Assembly (NCBI GenBank): GCA_032207245.1
Contig: CM063499.1
Span: 85,182,387 to 85,246,386 of the forward strand
Reading direction: 5' to 3'
Source of the DNA: Pardosa pseudoannulata
Taxonomy: Eukaryota > Arthropoda > Arachnida > Araneae > Lycosidae
DNA: 64,000 nt
Below, one piece after another: positions 37,090 to 53,300 of the stretch. The notes beneath the pieces are model-generated. The model saw only the letters and a program-made list of their open reading frames with translations. It did no database searches and was not told the DNA's origin. Made by a program: the position numbers and the translations under genes. Within the stretch, counting starts at the first letter, position 1. Each line of letters begins with the position of its first letter.

Positions 37090-37620
37090 GTGTGGGGGGG
37101 GGTGTAATCCAATAATTGTAAAACTGCTGGACATATGATAGCCCCTATTATTTTTATTTGCCCGGGCTACTGGGCAAGGAGAAAGCTAATCCAGTTAGCA
37201 GTAATATCGAACCATGCAGTCTGGCCACATTGAAGCAACGACACAAGTCTAATTAAAACTTTATTTCAGAGCTGCTAAAACGGACATCTTTATTAGTCAA
37301 CGACAGACAAAAGAAAAGACACAAAAATCCCTCTGCTCGAACAGAGGTGCACCCAAGAGCGAAGACAGAAAGAATTTTCCTACTTACTCAGCGAATTTAA
37401 GAGTAAGATCAGGATAAACGCGGAGCCATTCGCCGGCGACAGCTGTAAAACGTGTTGAATGGACAGAAAATTGACATTTATAGAACAGAAAGCTTTGTGA
37501 AATGGATCGAAAGAATTTGAAGTCGAGAACGCTCCTTTGATTGAGACATTTAGAGGCTGGGAAAATATTTTAAGGAATTGGAGAAGGAGGTTTTAAGGAA
37601 ATATTAAAGTTAAATAATTT

Positions 37621-37625
<5 letters not shown>
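37090..37625 (+). repeat. Retroelement leader-like repeat, copy 1
   Basis: About 530 bases match the reverse complement of 46780-47270 (shared ggtgcacccaagagcgaaga, cggacatctttattagtc, ttaaataattttgat). It directly precedes gag-like coding debris, so it is probably the leader or LTR region of the same gypsy-like element. Confidence 0.6.

Positions 37626-37664
<39 letters not shown>
37622..37664. repeat. (TA)n microsatellite
   Basis: TA tract between the leader-like repeat and the gag-like frame; an equivalent TA tract abuts the inverted copy at 46755-46777. Confidence 0.85.
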
Positions 37665-37669
<5 letters not shown>

Positions 37670-37689
37670 GACTGCATGAAGAAAAGAGC

Positions 37690-38340
37690 TGATGATAACG
37701 CGAGCAAAAGAAAAGAAAATGAATGCTGATTCCGGAAACATCATCTGCCCTAAATTTGAGAGACAGAATTTAAAAAATGGATCCAATATTTCGAAAGAAA
37801 ATGCAACGAAAAAACCCTGCAGGAAAACGACAAACTCCGACTTTTTCCCGACTTTCTGGGAGCAGAAACGACGGCATTTTACATCAACAACTGTTTAGAT
37901 ATTGAAAAATGGGATGATATAAAGAAAATATTTACTGAACACTTCCAGGTTGAAAAAAATGTAACATTTGAAGATTTTGTTGAGATGAAGCTCAGTGATT
38001 TTTCCCCCTTAACTGAATACTTTAATGAAAAAACTGAAGCGTCCAGAAAATTAAATTTACCGACAGAAATTATTATTAGCTCGCTCAACCATGGACTGCC
38101 GGAGACATATAAACTTATTTTATCCTCTCACGAAATAAATGAAACGTTTAAATGGATTTCAACTGCCCGGAAAGTTATAAAAAAGGTTCCACAAATGTAG
38201 AGGCTGACATGCTTTCACGTAACCCTATAGCTCACCATTTATCACTAAAGTCATTTTTTGACTCATGATGAAATTAAAACCCACCAAGACTCAGACAACA
38301 TTAACGGCAAAAATTTTCAAAAAATAAAAGATTTATGGAT
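37690..38340 (+). pseudogene. Gypsy-like retrotransposon relic: gag piece fused to a pol piece
   Basis: Plus-strand frames contain ETTAFYINNCLDIEKWDDI and the 37985-38200 segment, matching the layout of a Ty3/gypsy gag (W, then F, then a long helical region). Immediately downstream, in another frame, VEADMLSRNPIAHHLS resembles the conserved end of the gypsy RNase H/connection region, followed by debris. Protease, reverse transcriptase and most of RNase H are missing, so an internal deletion joined gag to late pol. Non-functional. Confidence 0.65.
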
Positions 38341-38384
38341 GATTAAGAAAAAAGGATTTTTCTAGAGATATTTTCCCACAGATG

Positions 38385-38677
<293 letters not shown>

Positions 38678-38684
38678 CATATAT

Positions 38685-38935
38685 ACAGTGGTAGCGCTTC
38701 GCGTTTTTACGCCACAGGTCCGAGGTTCGATTCCCGGGCTGGGCAAGGTTGACTCAGCCTTTCATCCCTTCAGTGGGTAGAGAAACTGAGGACCAAGCAT
38801 GCTTGGGAACTAAACACTGGGAGTTCTGCGTAAGGCTGACCACCTAACCGGAACATATGCTTCGCACCCCAGGGCAATAATTTTCTCATGCTTAAGTCAG
38901 GCTATTTACTGTCCATTACAATAAACTGAGAACAA
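38685..38935 (+). repeat. Second tRNA-derived SINE family with a conserved central domain
   Basis: Starts cagtggtagcgcttcgcg, with a B-box ggttcgattcccggg, then ttgactcagcctttcatccc and gaaactgaggaccaag. The post-tRNA central block resembles the widely shared central domain found in SINEs of several invertebrate groups (from memory). One copy seen here. Confidence 0.65.
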
Positions 38936-38950
38936 ACATTGTCTGTGACG

Positions 38951-39114
38951 AATGATGGCCGATTGGTTAGGGTGCTGGCCTTCGGATCCGGAGTTCGTGG
39001 GTTCGAATACCACTGTGGCATGGATGTTCGTAGTCGTTCGGAATCGGCTTTAAGCAGTAGGTCTCGGTCTCATTAGCTCTCGTGTTGCAAAAAGTAGAAC
39101 GTAGCACTCCAAAC
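38951..39114 (+). repeat. tRNA-derived SINE, best-preserved copy
   Basis: A-box gattggttagggtgctgg, B-box gggttcgaatacc, then the family body (cggaatcggctttaagcag, tctcattagctctcgtgt) and actccaaac. Reads as a tRNA-derived head plus a unique tail; it is not a functional tRNA because the 3' acceptor half does not pair. Confidence 0.85.
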
Positions 39115-40329
39115 AAACATTGTCTGAATAATGCAATGGGATTGCCTATTTTAGTACACGATTACTTAAATAGATTTTTAGTTAATAGATGACGCCAGTG
39201 AGCCAAGCAATTTTCTACCGGAAGTGTAAGCACCCAAAATTGGCTGTCCCGATCCACTCGTTCAAAGACATGGTATGAGCAATATTGTGATTTTATTAAA
39301 TTCTACAGTAAGGAATATAATTGAACAATTTATTTATTTATTATTATTACTAAAACTTATTATTTTTGATGACGCATTATTTCCTGTAACTTGTGAAAAC
39401 GTTAAAGCTATTTTAAAATGTAAGTTACTTTGTATTTTAGCTTCCAAACATGTTTAACTTCCAAACGTTTATTTGTGAACCTCTAATTAAATAAACTACG
39501 AGTTGCTACTAGCTATAAAAACTTATAATTTAAGTCGTATCTTCATATTTAACTTTAAATTTTTTTTTTGCTAACCTTTATTTCAATAAATCACCAGTTG
39601 CTACTTGCTTTTATTTATGAATGCTTTATTAATATAAATTTGACAACAGCCATTTTTAAATCATAGTGGAAACAAAAGTTTATTCTTGTAGTTCAAAAAT
39701 TTTTCATAGATGCATTAAATGCCTCTAACTGTTTTATTAGTATTGACTGTGACAATGTAAATGTAAGTCCTATAAAAAAAATCTTTTTCAATTGTTTTAC
39801 TACACTTTTCTTCGGAACCATTGTTCAGGTTTTCAACTTTCGTTTCTGGGAAAGAGTGGCAACAGTTCAATGTTTCGCCGTTTTCCTCTTCGAAGGACAA
39901 ACCTTGACATTCGAGGAACACAAAAATACTCGAATTAGGGTGAAAAAACCCAGACCTCCCAAGAATCAGGATCTGGAATATAAATATGCGTGCGAAATTT
40001 ATCGTTTTATTTCACGCATCTGACATAAAAGTTCCACTGTCTCTGAAGTCGTTTGGTCAAATATTTCTATTCTTATAAAATCGTCTTATAATCTTAATCG
40101 AATTGATTCAGTTTAAGGAAGAATAAGGAAAATACGGATGTTCTCAAATATTCTAATATATTTTAAAATCTGGGCGTTTAGTCTAAAAGGACAAAAATAC
40201 AATTTTTAACTGTCATTTCTCTTTTGTATAAAATAAAGATATGTTTTTTTCCTTTTTCCCCGTTTGGCCGATTATCAAAATAAGGACTAAGATATTCTTC
40301 TCAACATTTGAAGACAAGGCGGATTTTAG
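39115..40329. other. Intergenic AT-rich sequence
   Basis: No domain in the short frames at 39275-39457 and 39715-39921. No element termini recognised. Confidence 0.45.
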
Positions 40330-41460
<1,131 letters not shown>

Positions 41461-41628
41461 TGCGCGGGAGAAATGAATCAATAAGTAGGGCGCTGCTCTT
41501 CGATTCGGAGTTCTCGGGTTCGAATCTCGCTGATGGCATGGATGCTCGGAGCTATTTGGAATATGCTTTAAGCAGTAGCTCCCGGTCTCATTTTTCGTGT
41601 AGCAAAACAGTAGCCTGTAGCCATGACG
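41461..41628 (+). repeat. tRNA-derived SINE, divergent
   Basis: B-box gggttcgaatctc preceded by a degenerate A-box, then ggcatggatgctcgga, ctttaagcagtagctcccgg and tcgtgtagcaaaacagtag. More diverged than the 38951 copy. Confidence 0.75.
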
Positions 41629-41839
41629 CTTGGATCTTTTTGAGGTCCCAACTCGTTCCCAAATTCCTAGCAAATATGGGAAATCATGCGTTTCTACCAG
41701 AGGACGACTGCACACCTTATTAAACTGCCACACCACCTTATAATTTTAATTTTTAAACTAAAGTGTGACCTATTCGTTTGCGCATTTACCTTTGAATAAT
41801 AAAGGTGGATTCAAAGGGTGAACTAAGCGGCATCCAAAG

Positions 41840-42503
41840 CAGGGTCTGATTATTGCACTGGTACTTGGGGTACGTGCCCTGGGCACGAAAATTTAGTCGA
41901 GTGCTTGAAACACATATTAAGTGGGGAAATATTGCAAACTTGCACTACCATAGTTAAGTTTTAATAAATTATTGTACGAGGTAATTGTGTTTGTCATGAA
42001 CTCTATTGTTTCCTATTTACTTTAATTTTCCTGTTATTTACCTGATAATTAATTCCCTCGACAAACCTGGTGCTCTTTTTATCCTATGGATTATTGCATA
42101 TTTATAAAACAGATTATTAGCAACGTACCACTATAAACCATTAAATCATCTCATCAATTTAAATTATTTTTAATTCTATTATTATTTATTTTCTGCACCA
42201 CAGAGCTTGTGAGTGTGACAAAGTAAAAATTAAAAAAAAAAGGGGTCACTCTAGGTCTTTAAAGTCCTTCATTTTTAGCTTGGCTAAACCGAGATAATAA
42301 TGATTACGTAAAATGAAAATTTGGTGTTTTTGATTTTGAATATTACTCTAATGCTAATTTCTTAAATCTGTTTGATGATTCAATGTTATAATTTTTATAT
42401 GACTGTGATTATGATAATAACTTGTCGCTATAAATTTGTATGGGGGTGGAGGCACAAAAATTCGATTGTGCCCTGGGCACAAAAGTATATCAGTCGGGCC
42501 CTG
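41840..42503. mobile_element. hAT-like MITE (664 bp) with perfect 8-bp duplication
   Basis: Begins CAGGGTCTGATTATTGC and ends with its inverse-like ATCAGTCGGGCCCTG. ATCCAAAG flanks both sides (41832-41839 and 42504-42511). A 13-base palindrome-like GTGCCCTGGGCAC occurs subterminally at both ends (about 41875 and 42470). No transposase. Confidence 0.9.
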
Positions 42504-42629
42504 ATCCAAAGCAGGGTACTACATAGCACTCTTATTCTGGAAACGCTTCCACGTTTTTTATCGGCTTATGACAGACATGCTTGCACTTTAAAATTTGTTT
42601 TATAAAAAAAACTTCATCACAAGACCAAT

Positions 42630-42890
42630 TGTTTTATATGGCTCTGAAACATGGACTTTGAGAAAGTGTGATGAAGAATGTTGAGAATATGGGAAATATA
42701 TTGAGCAGTTTTTGGTGTACTCTGTGAAAATGGCGAATGGAGAACGAGAACAAATAGAGAAATATATGAAATCTACAAAAAGTTAGATATAAAGAAAATA
42801 ATAAAGAATAATTAGAGATAAAAAAGAAGGAGTGTCCAATGGCTAGGCCATGTGGAGAGGTGGAACCTAGTAGGCTTTAGGCGAAGCTGC
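42630..42890 (+). pseudogene. LINE reverse-transcriptase C-terminal fragment
   Basis: Frames read LYGSETWTLRKCDEE, then SFWCTL, ENGEWRTRTNREIYEIYK and, after stops, VQWLGHVERWN. These are the hallmark C-terminal motifs of a non-LTR retrotransposon (ALLYGSETW ... WLGHV type). Several stops and frame changes. Confidence 0.8.
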
Positions 42891-42907
42891 ATGCATTTTA
42901 TAAAACT

Positions 42908-43707
42908 TCTGTCATCAAAATATTTTTGGCTGATATTGATTTTACAAGATGTTATTTATGCTTTATAAGAACTTTTAAAATTAAAAATTTTTAAATTTTA
43001 CTTTATGTGCGTATACATATATACAATCGCAGAATTTTTCAGACATTTTTTAAAATTTTCATTCACACATTCTAATTGAGTTAACTTTTCTAAAAGATGT
43101 TCTTATATTTTTACGAAGTGTAATCGCTAAAAGTATTCCAAATTAAGTTCCAAATGCTCCAGCTTAAATCAATAAAATTCGTCTAAATACATCTAAAATA
43201 ACAGAGAAACCGAGAAAATGATTTATCGGATAAATACAGTTATAAAATCTCGTATGCGTTTAGGTAAAGAAATAAAATTAACAATTCTACTTACATCAAA
43301 ATATTTTTGGCTGATATTGATTTTACAAGATGTTATTTATGCTTTATAAGAATTTTTAAAAATAAAAATATTTTAATTTTATTCTGTGTATTCATACATA
43401 TATGCAGTCAGAATTCTTTAAACATATATATTTTTTTAATTTTCATTCACACATTCTAATTGAGTTAACTTTTCTAAAAGATGTTCTTATATTTTTACGA
43501 AGTGTAATCGCTAAGAGTATTCAAAATTAAGTCGGTGATGAAACCAAATGCTCTAGTTTAAAACCAATAAAATTCTTCTAACTAAATACATCTAAAATAA
43601 CAGAGAAACATAGAGCTAAATCGAGAAAATGATTTATAGGATAAATACAGTTATAAAATCCCGTATGCGTTTAGGTAAAGAAATAAAATTAACAATTCTA
43701 CTTACAT
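42908..43707. repeat. Tandem duplication, about 390-bp unit, two copies
   Basis: Two head-to-tail copies (about 42908-43294 and 43295-43707) share long identical stretches, for example the block beginning caaaatatttttggctga and the block ending aacaattctacttacat. They differ by scattered substitutions and small indels. The second copy ends about 375 bases upstream of the TATA box at 44083, so it may carry duplicated upstream regulatory sequence (inference). Confidence 0.85.
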
Positions 43708-44082
43708 ATAGAATAACGAAGACAGTTCTTTTTTGTTCCTCGGCACTCTTCTAAATCTAACTTCGGACTAAAATCACTAAAATTTGAATTAAACAGTACA
43801 TTTGCATGATAACTCTAAAATAAATCACCGGAGGGACACGTTCGGGACGATTTCCACAGTTCCACCATTTTAAGTAGCTCTCTTTGTTTAGTTTTCTGGC
43901 TATTAAGCCGTAAATCAGTGGTCTCACTCTAACGACAGAAATCCGTGAAACGATTTGCTTTGGAGAGGGCGAAAACCGCAAAAATCAAAACGCAGACGAT
44001 CTTCGAAATTTACACGCTCCGTTGAAAATATTTCTATTCGTTATTCTCGTTGGAATCACTTTGAAAACAAAGGCATGAACAC

Positions 44083-44118
44083 TATAAAAAGGTGGACATA
44101 ATTCGTCTCCCAATCAAG
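44083..44118 (+). promoter_or_regulatory. Core promoter: TATA box and initiator of the Gly/Pro-rich gene
   Basis: TATAAAAA lies at 44083-44090. A TCA initiator-like site at 44114-44116 sits about 33 bases downstream, the normal spacing for an arthropod TATA/Inr promoter. This gives a 5' UTR of roughly 47 bases before the ATG at 44163. A strong TATA promoter suits a highly expressed, tissue-specific secretory product (inference). Confidence 0.7.
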
Positions 44119-44162
44119 GCAGGCAACTGTTTTACCGAAGGGACTTCTGTCACGATTTTACT

Positions 44163-48433
<4,271 letters not shown>

Positions 48434-49079
48434 AGGTATGTCATGATGAAAATCTCTAATTCTCCAATTTTATTTAGGCAATAATGTTTTTATCCGTGTA
48501 TGTCTATTTGCAAGAAAAAGTATACTGTAAAATATTTACACTTGTTCAATGCTTACCGCATACAGATTATATTCTACAATCATGGAATCATGGATGTTAG
48601 TTAAACCATTATGGATGTCCAGTGAAAGACTATATTGTTAAGGAAGTTTAAAAATATTTACTTACGTATTTCTATCTTAGCTGAGGGTAAATCCTTTGGC
48701 AGTGACGTAGCTACAATTTTTTTTTTCTGGGAACAGCTAAAGTCTTCCAAAGAACAATAATTTTTTAATCTCATGAAAAAAAAAAAAAATTCATTTCACA
48801 CATATACACATGCATAAAGTTATTTAGCATATTTGGAATCAGAAATGCAAAGATTTTGATGTAGTGTCGCCATCTATTTGCAACTGACACAACTAAAAGT
48901 GAAACAAAAGTTTTACTTTTTAGACCCATTTTTATCGCTTTTATTATTAAATAGAAGTGATTAAAAATACTTTTTGTACATATAGAGTATTTTTTCATTT
49001 CTCTTAAATTTTAGTCAGTTCTTTGTGATTATACTCAAGATTTTTAAATGATATAAATTATTTAAAGGATTTTAATGAT

Positions 49080-49080
<1 letters not shown>
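48434..49080. other. 3' flank of the Gly/Pro-rich gene
   Basis: Just after the stop codon the sequence gaggtatgt looks like a splice donor, so a 3' UTR intron is possible. No clear AATAAA is seen before 49080; the true transcript end is unknown. Remaining sequence is AT-rich. Confidence 0.4.
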
Positions 49081-49172
<92 letters not shown>

Positions 49173-49246
49173 AACATATATACATATGTACATATATATA
49201 TGTATATATATATATATATATAAACACACACACACATACACACACA

Positions 49247-49277
<31 letters not shown>
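49081..49277. repeat. (CA)n(TA)n compound microsatellite
   Basis: About 200 bases of CA, TA and CATA units ending exactly at the left terminus of the Tc1 element. Confidence 0.95.
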
Positions 49278-49280
<3 letters not shown>

Positions 49281-50486
49281 TCAAGACCCAAAACATTATG
49301 ACCACCTGTCAATAACGAGTTGTCCCACCTTTGGCGCACAACATGGCTTCAACCTGTCTTGGCATGGATGCCACAAGTCTTTGGTAGATGGCCGGAGACA
49401 GATTGTACCAGATGTTGAAGCAACGGTTACGCAAATCCAAGCTAGTCGAATGGGTGGTCTTTGAACTATGAGCTGCCGTCCCATGACATCCCAAATGTGT
49501 TCTAACGGATTGAGATCCGGTGAGTTAGGCGGTCAGGACATTAAACTAGAATTCAGCATCGTGTTCCTGGAACCACTCCAACACAATTTTAGCCTTGTGA
49601 CGCGGGGCGTTGTCCTATTGGAACATTCCATTTCCAGCTGGAAAAACAGAGGTCATGTAAGGGTGCAACTGGTCCGCAATGATGTTCAGATACCCTGTAG
49701 CATTCATGGTCTGCTGTACCACAACCACGAGTCCCAGAGACGCCCGAGAGAACGTCCCCCAAAGCATAATACGATCCACCATTGACCTTATGTATGAGCT
49801 ACTTTATATTGAGGGAGCATTGCTGGAAGACGGCGTATCCTGACACGGCCATACGCGTGATGAATGACAAACCGTGATTCATCTGACCAGGCAACTCTCT
49901 CCCACTGATCCATGGACCAGTCGTCATTGTTACCCGGGCCCAGCGTAGGCCAGTTGGCGATGAAGCTTGGTCAGCAAAGGCACATGTGAGGGACGTTTTC
50001 CGGATAGTTCCCTATCCAACAGTGTCCGCCGAACAGTGTGCTCCGATATTATTCTACTTGTCCTTGCATTGTATTGAGTTGTCAGCTGAGCCACTGTCTG
50101 GCTCCGGTTTTGCTTCACCATGCGAGACAGTCTCCGACGACCTTTTTCTTTGATAGCGTGTGGACGTCCAACACCATGTCGTCTACTGCTGGTTTCACCA
50201 TCATTCATCCACTTTGCATAAGTACTAACAACTGTAGATCGCGAACAACCCACGAGTCGTGCAGTTTCGAAAATACTTGTTCCGAGCTTTCGAGCCATTA
50301 CAATCTGCCCTCTATCAAAATCGCTTAGATCCGCAGCCTTTCCTATCACACACAGAAGTGAAAGAATGATTCTTCAGACTCTCCAGCAGCAGTTAAATAC
50401 CACTTCTACCTGATCACGTGCCTTCCACGTCATGCAGGCAAGTTCATTGCAAAATGTAGGGTTGGTCATAATGCTTTGGCTCTTGA

Positions 50487-50489
<3 letters not shown>
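49278..50489 (-). mobile_element. Tc1-like transposon with degraded transposase (1212 bp)
   Basis: Termini CACTCAAGACCCAAAACATT and its inverse (…aatgctttggctcttgagtg) are flanked by TA, inside a TA microsatellite. On the minus strand, 50349-49930 encodes the 139-residue N-terminal DNA-binding part ([17 protein letters not shown], then a helix-turn-helix region [11 protein letters not shown]). Later frames give pieces of the DDE catalytic domain, and 49494-49309 the C-terminal RCFNIWYNLSPAIYQRLVAS. Frameshifts and stops break the catalytic part. Confidence 0.9.
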
Positions 50490-50520
<31 letters not shown>

Positions 50521-50526
50521 GTTTAC

Positions 50527-50562
<36 letters not shown>
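50490..50562. repeat. (TA)n(GT)n microsatellite
   Basis: TA and GT units between the Tc1 right terminus and the next LTR-like repeat. Confidence 0.9.
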
Positions 50563-50965
50563 AATAAGACGGACTTCACGATGGGTGGTTGTAGTCATGG
50601 CCCATAAAAATGACACCGTTTTAGTTAAAGACCTTTATTAACATAACGTTGGAGGACTGGTTCCCACTTCATCACAGGTACAGGGCAAACTGAGGGGTCA
50701 GGTAACATGAAGTTATAAGTAAAAGACCCTGAACATTTGGGCCGACCAGTCAAAATCTGTGGGAAAATCTGCCTCCGATAGCGTGCATCTTCTTTTGTTT
50801 GGGAATTTCCTGAATTGTCCTCTAGGGCATGTAGAGTTATAATTGGTTAGACCCCTTCTCTGAGAGCGTAGACAGTAGCCCCAGTGGTCAATTTAGGTTA
50901 GGGGTTAAAAGGGTGAAAGCAAAAGGACACGGGGATTTTTGCCCTTGACTTAAGATTTGTAACCC
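50563..50965 (-). repeat. LTR-like repeat, copy 2
   Basis: About 400 bases matching 32875-33290 in the same orientation, with the AATAAAGGTCTTTA signal on the minus strand. No internal coding region adjoins, so it could be a solo LTR. Confidence 0.6.
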
Positions 50966-51690
50966 CTGAAAATTTTCTCGGGGTATCTTAGGGGTTTTAT
51001 ACAAAATGCCTGCATTAGTTTCCCGATCTAGTTTACTTTTCTTTACATATACATGTATGTATATATTATGTGAGTGTATATATATAAAATCATTATCAGT
51101 ATTGTATATTTATTTTTAGTATTCTACAATTAATGTTTATCTGAAGTGCCACAATTAAAAAGAAGAAAGTACCTCGAGCAGGAGAAGAAATAAATGTACT
51201 TTGACAATTTTTATAATAAAATAGTTGAAAAAGGCATTTTTTTCCTACCATCTTTAAAAAGTACAATCATAATTGTATGTAATAGCGCGTATAAAATTCT
51301 ATGATGAAGAAAGTTAAAATTTTACAGAAAGTTAAATTTGATTATAAATTATTAGCACATGTATACCAAAGTAGTATTGTAAAGTAGAGTAGGTATCGCA
51401 CTGTAGTAGGTACAGATGCGATTTTACACTCTGGCTTTTGTCGCCAAATTTGGCGATTTTTTGAGCGTTTTGCCAGGCGATGACTGGTTAGCTTCTTTTT
51501 ATTAATTTCTTGTATGTCCTCATTTATTTTTTTTAATGTTTATTAAAATATGTGCGCATGTTTTATGTATGTTTTGTTGTAATAAGGTGTTGTTTTAGAT
51601 TTAATAAAGGGGGGGGGAGAGCACAGTAATTAATTTTTGGCCACAGTAATTAAGGGAAGTAAAGGAATGAAACAATTATTACCACTACAC
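50966..51690. other. Intergenic
   Basis: AT-rich, with a G-run at about 51610. tcgccaaatttggcgat (51440-51457) is a palindrome-like word that partly recurs in inverted form at 52322-52337. No gene. Confidence 0.35.
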
Positions 51691-51699
51691 ACTGGAGGT

Positions 51700-52020
51700 A
51701 GATGGAATTTGTTGTTAAGTAAGGGAAAAAATGGTTTGTTTTTTGGCTGAGAATGATCATTGCAACAAAAATAATCGATGATTCAATTTAAAATTATCAC
51801 ATATGTACTTAATCCATTATTTAATCCAAATATAAAAGAAAATTATTGACGTCATATCTAAGTTCAGTGATAAAGCGTATGAAAATAATACAGACGATAT
51901 TTAAATAATTTAAAACAAGAAATTATTCCATGAGATGGTTAAAGGAATGACGTCATAATGCTAGAAATGTAATTTTTACTTATTTATTATGTGACAAATT
52001 GATAAATTGAATCGCTTGCT
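51700..52020 (-). mobile_element. Truncated Helitron, inverted
   Basis: The reverse complement matches the right half of the Helitrons at 19407 and 22742 (attatgacgtcattccttta, ttctcagccaaaaaac). Neither the TC start nor the hairpin/CTAG terminus is present. Confidence 0.7.
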
Positions 52021-52442
52021 CAGTCAAACATTGTATTTCTTGCTTTTTCTGGTGACTTTAATGAATGCACAGTGCGCCATCGTAATAGAATTATATACTC
52101 TTACTTAATTAAAGAAAAACGACTTGAAAACCGGACATTTGTATTTATGGGCAATTAATGATTTAACAGTTTGCAAACGCAACAGCTCCAACGCATTTTT
52201 AATATATATAGTAAAAGAGTTACACAGAGTTGGATGCAAATATCATGTAAATTATAATATAGATACAGATTGTTTGAACACAGAACAGGAGAAAATGTTA
52301 GGCGACCATACATAAACCATTATCGCCAAGTTGGCGGGGGAACCCAAATCTTTTGTCAAGCCGACTTTCCAGATAGTAAAGCAATTGCTAAGACCCAGTG
52401 AATCAAGCTCCTTCAATGTTATTCTAAAAGAACTCCACCTTT

Positions 52443-52509
52443 AAAGGATTAAAAATGAAAACTAAAATTAAGGAGTTCTTAAGGACTTTTAAGGATCGTG
52501 GGAACCCTG
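52443..52509. repeat. GGGTTCCCAC-family right end
   Basis: aaaattaaggagttctta, then ggatcgtgggaaccctg, the family's right terminus alone. Confidence 0.6.
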
Positions 52510-52559
52510 TTAAATGAATGGTATTACAAGGTATCTGCCAAAATAAAATGTTTCAAATC

Positions 52560-53300
52560 CATGACTTTTCATGACTTTCCCTGATTTAGCAGATCATTTT
52601 CCCTGACTTTAAAAAGCTTTTGTTAAAGTATATACGAATAAAACTTCTGATGTACATACAAATAAAATATACGCTTTTAGAGAAATGACAGGAATTTTAT
52701 CATTAAAAAAACCATAAACTTACTTTATAAGTGTTAATAAACTCACATACATAAAAATAAATTGTTGTATCTACATACCTAAGTTTAATCCTATAGCAAT
52801 TTTTCAATCAAAATGTTTCCAATTTGAATTCAGGGTACTTTGGTATTATCCAGGTGACCATGAATAATAGCCAAATATAACCCTATAATGTTTATATACA
52901 ATATCCCTAGAGATAAACTTATATTTTGTGCAAAAATCTTAACTAATTTTTATTAAAAAATAATTATTATTGTATTAATAAAATTTTAATCTACAATTTA
53001 AGAAAAAACCAGAATAATATACATTTACCCACCCATTAAGCTTTCTTGCTTTGAGTTTCCTTGGTGAACAAATTTTACTTGGCAATGGTCAATAGGATAA
53101 TACATAAATACCAAACTCAGTAACTTCAGCCAAATGACAAGTAAAAATAGAATTAAACAATTCAATGCATTTTTTAATCGGTAGTTTAGCGGATCCATCC
53201 ATGACTTTTACTCATTTTTTGAAAAATCAAGACTTTCCATGACAAAATTAATCCATTGTCTAAATCCATGATTTTCCATAATCCCAGGTGTGCGGAACAT
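52560..53300 (+). repeat. Dispersed repeat with CATGACTTTCC ends, copy 2
   Basis: Left words tccatgacttttcatgac, central ~420 bases matching 24182-24600, and right words catgactttccatgac in the same orientation. The inverted nature of the ends is poor, so the class is uncertain. Confidence 0.6.

Noticed and set aside
38951..39020. tRNA gene
   Set aside because: A and B boxes are present but the cloverleaf does not close and the sequence continues into a repeated SINE body with many copies.
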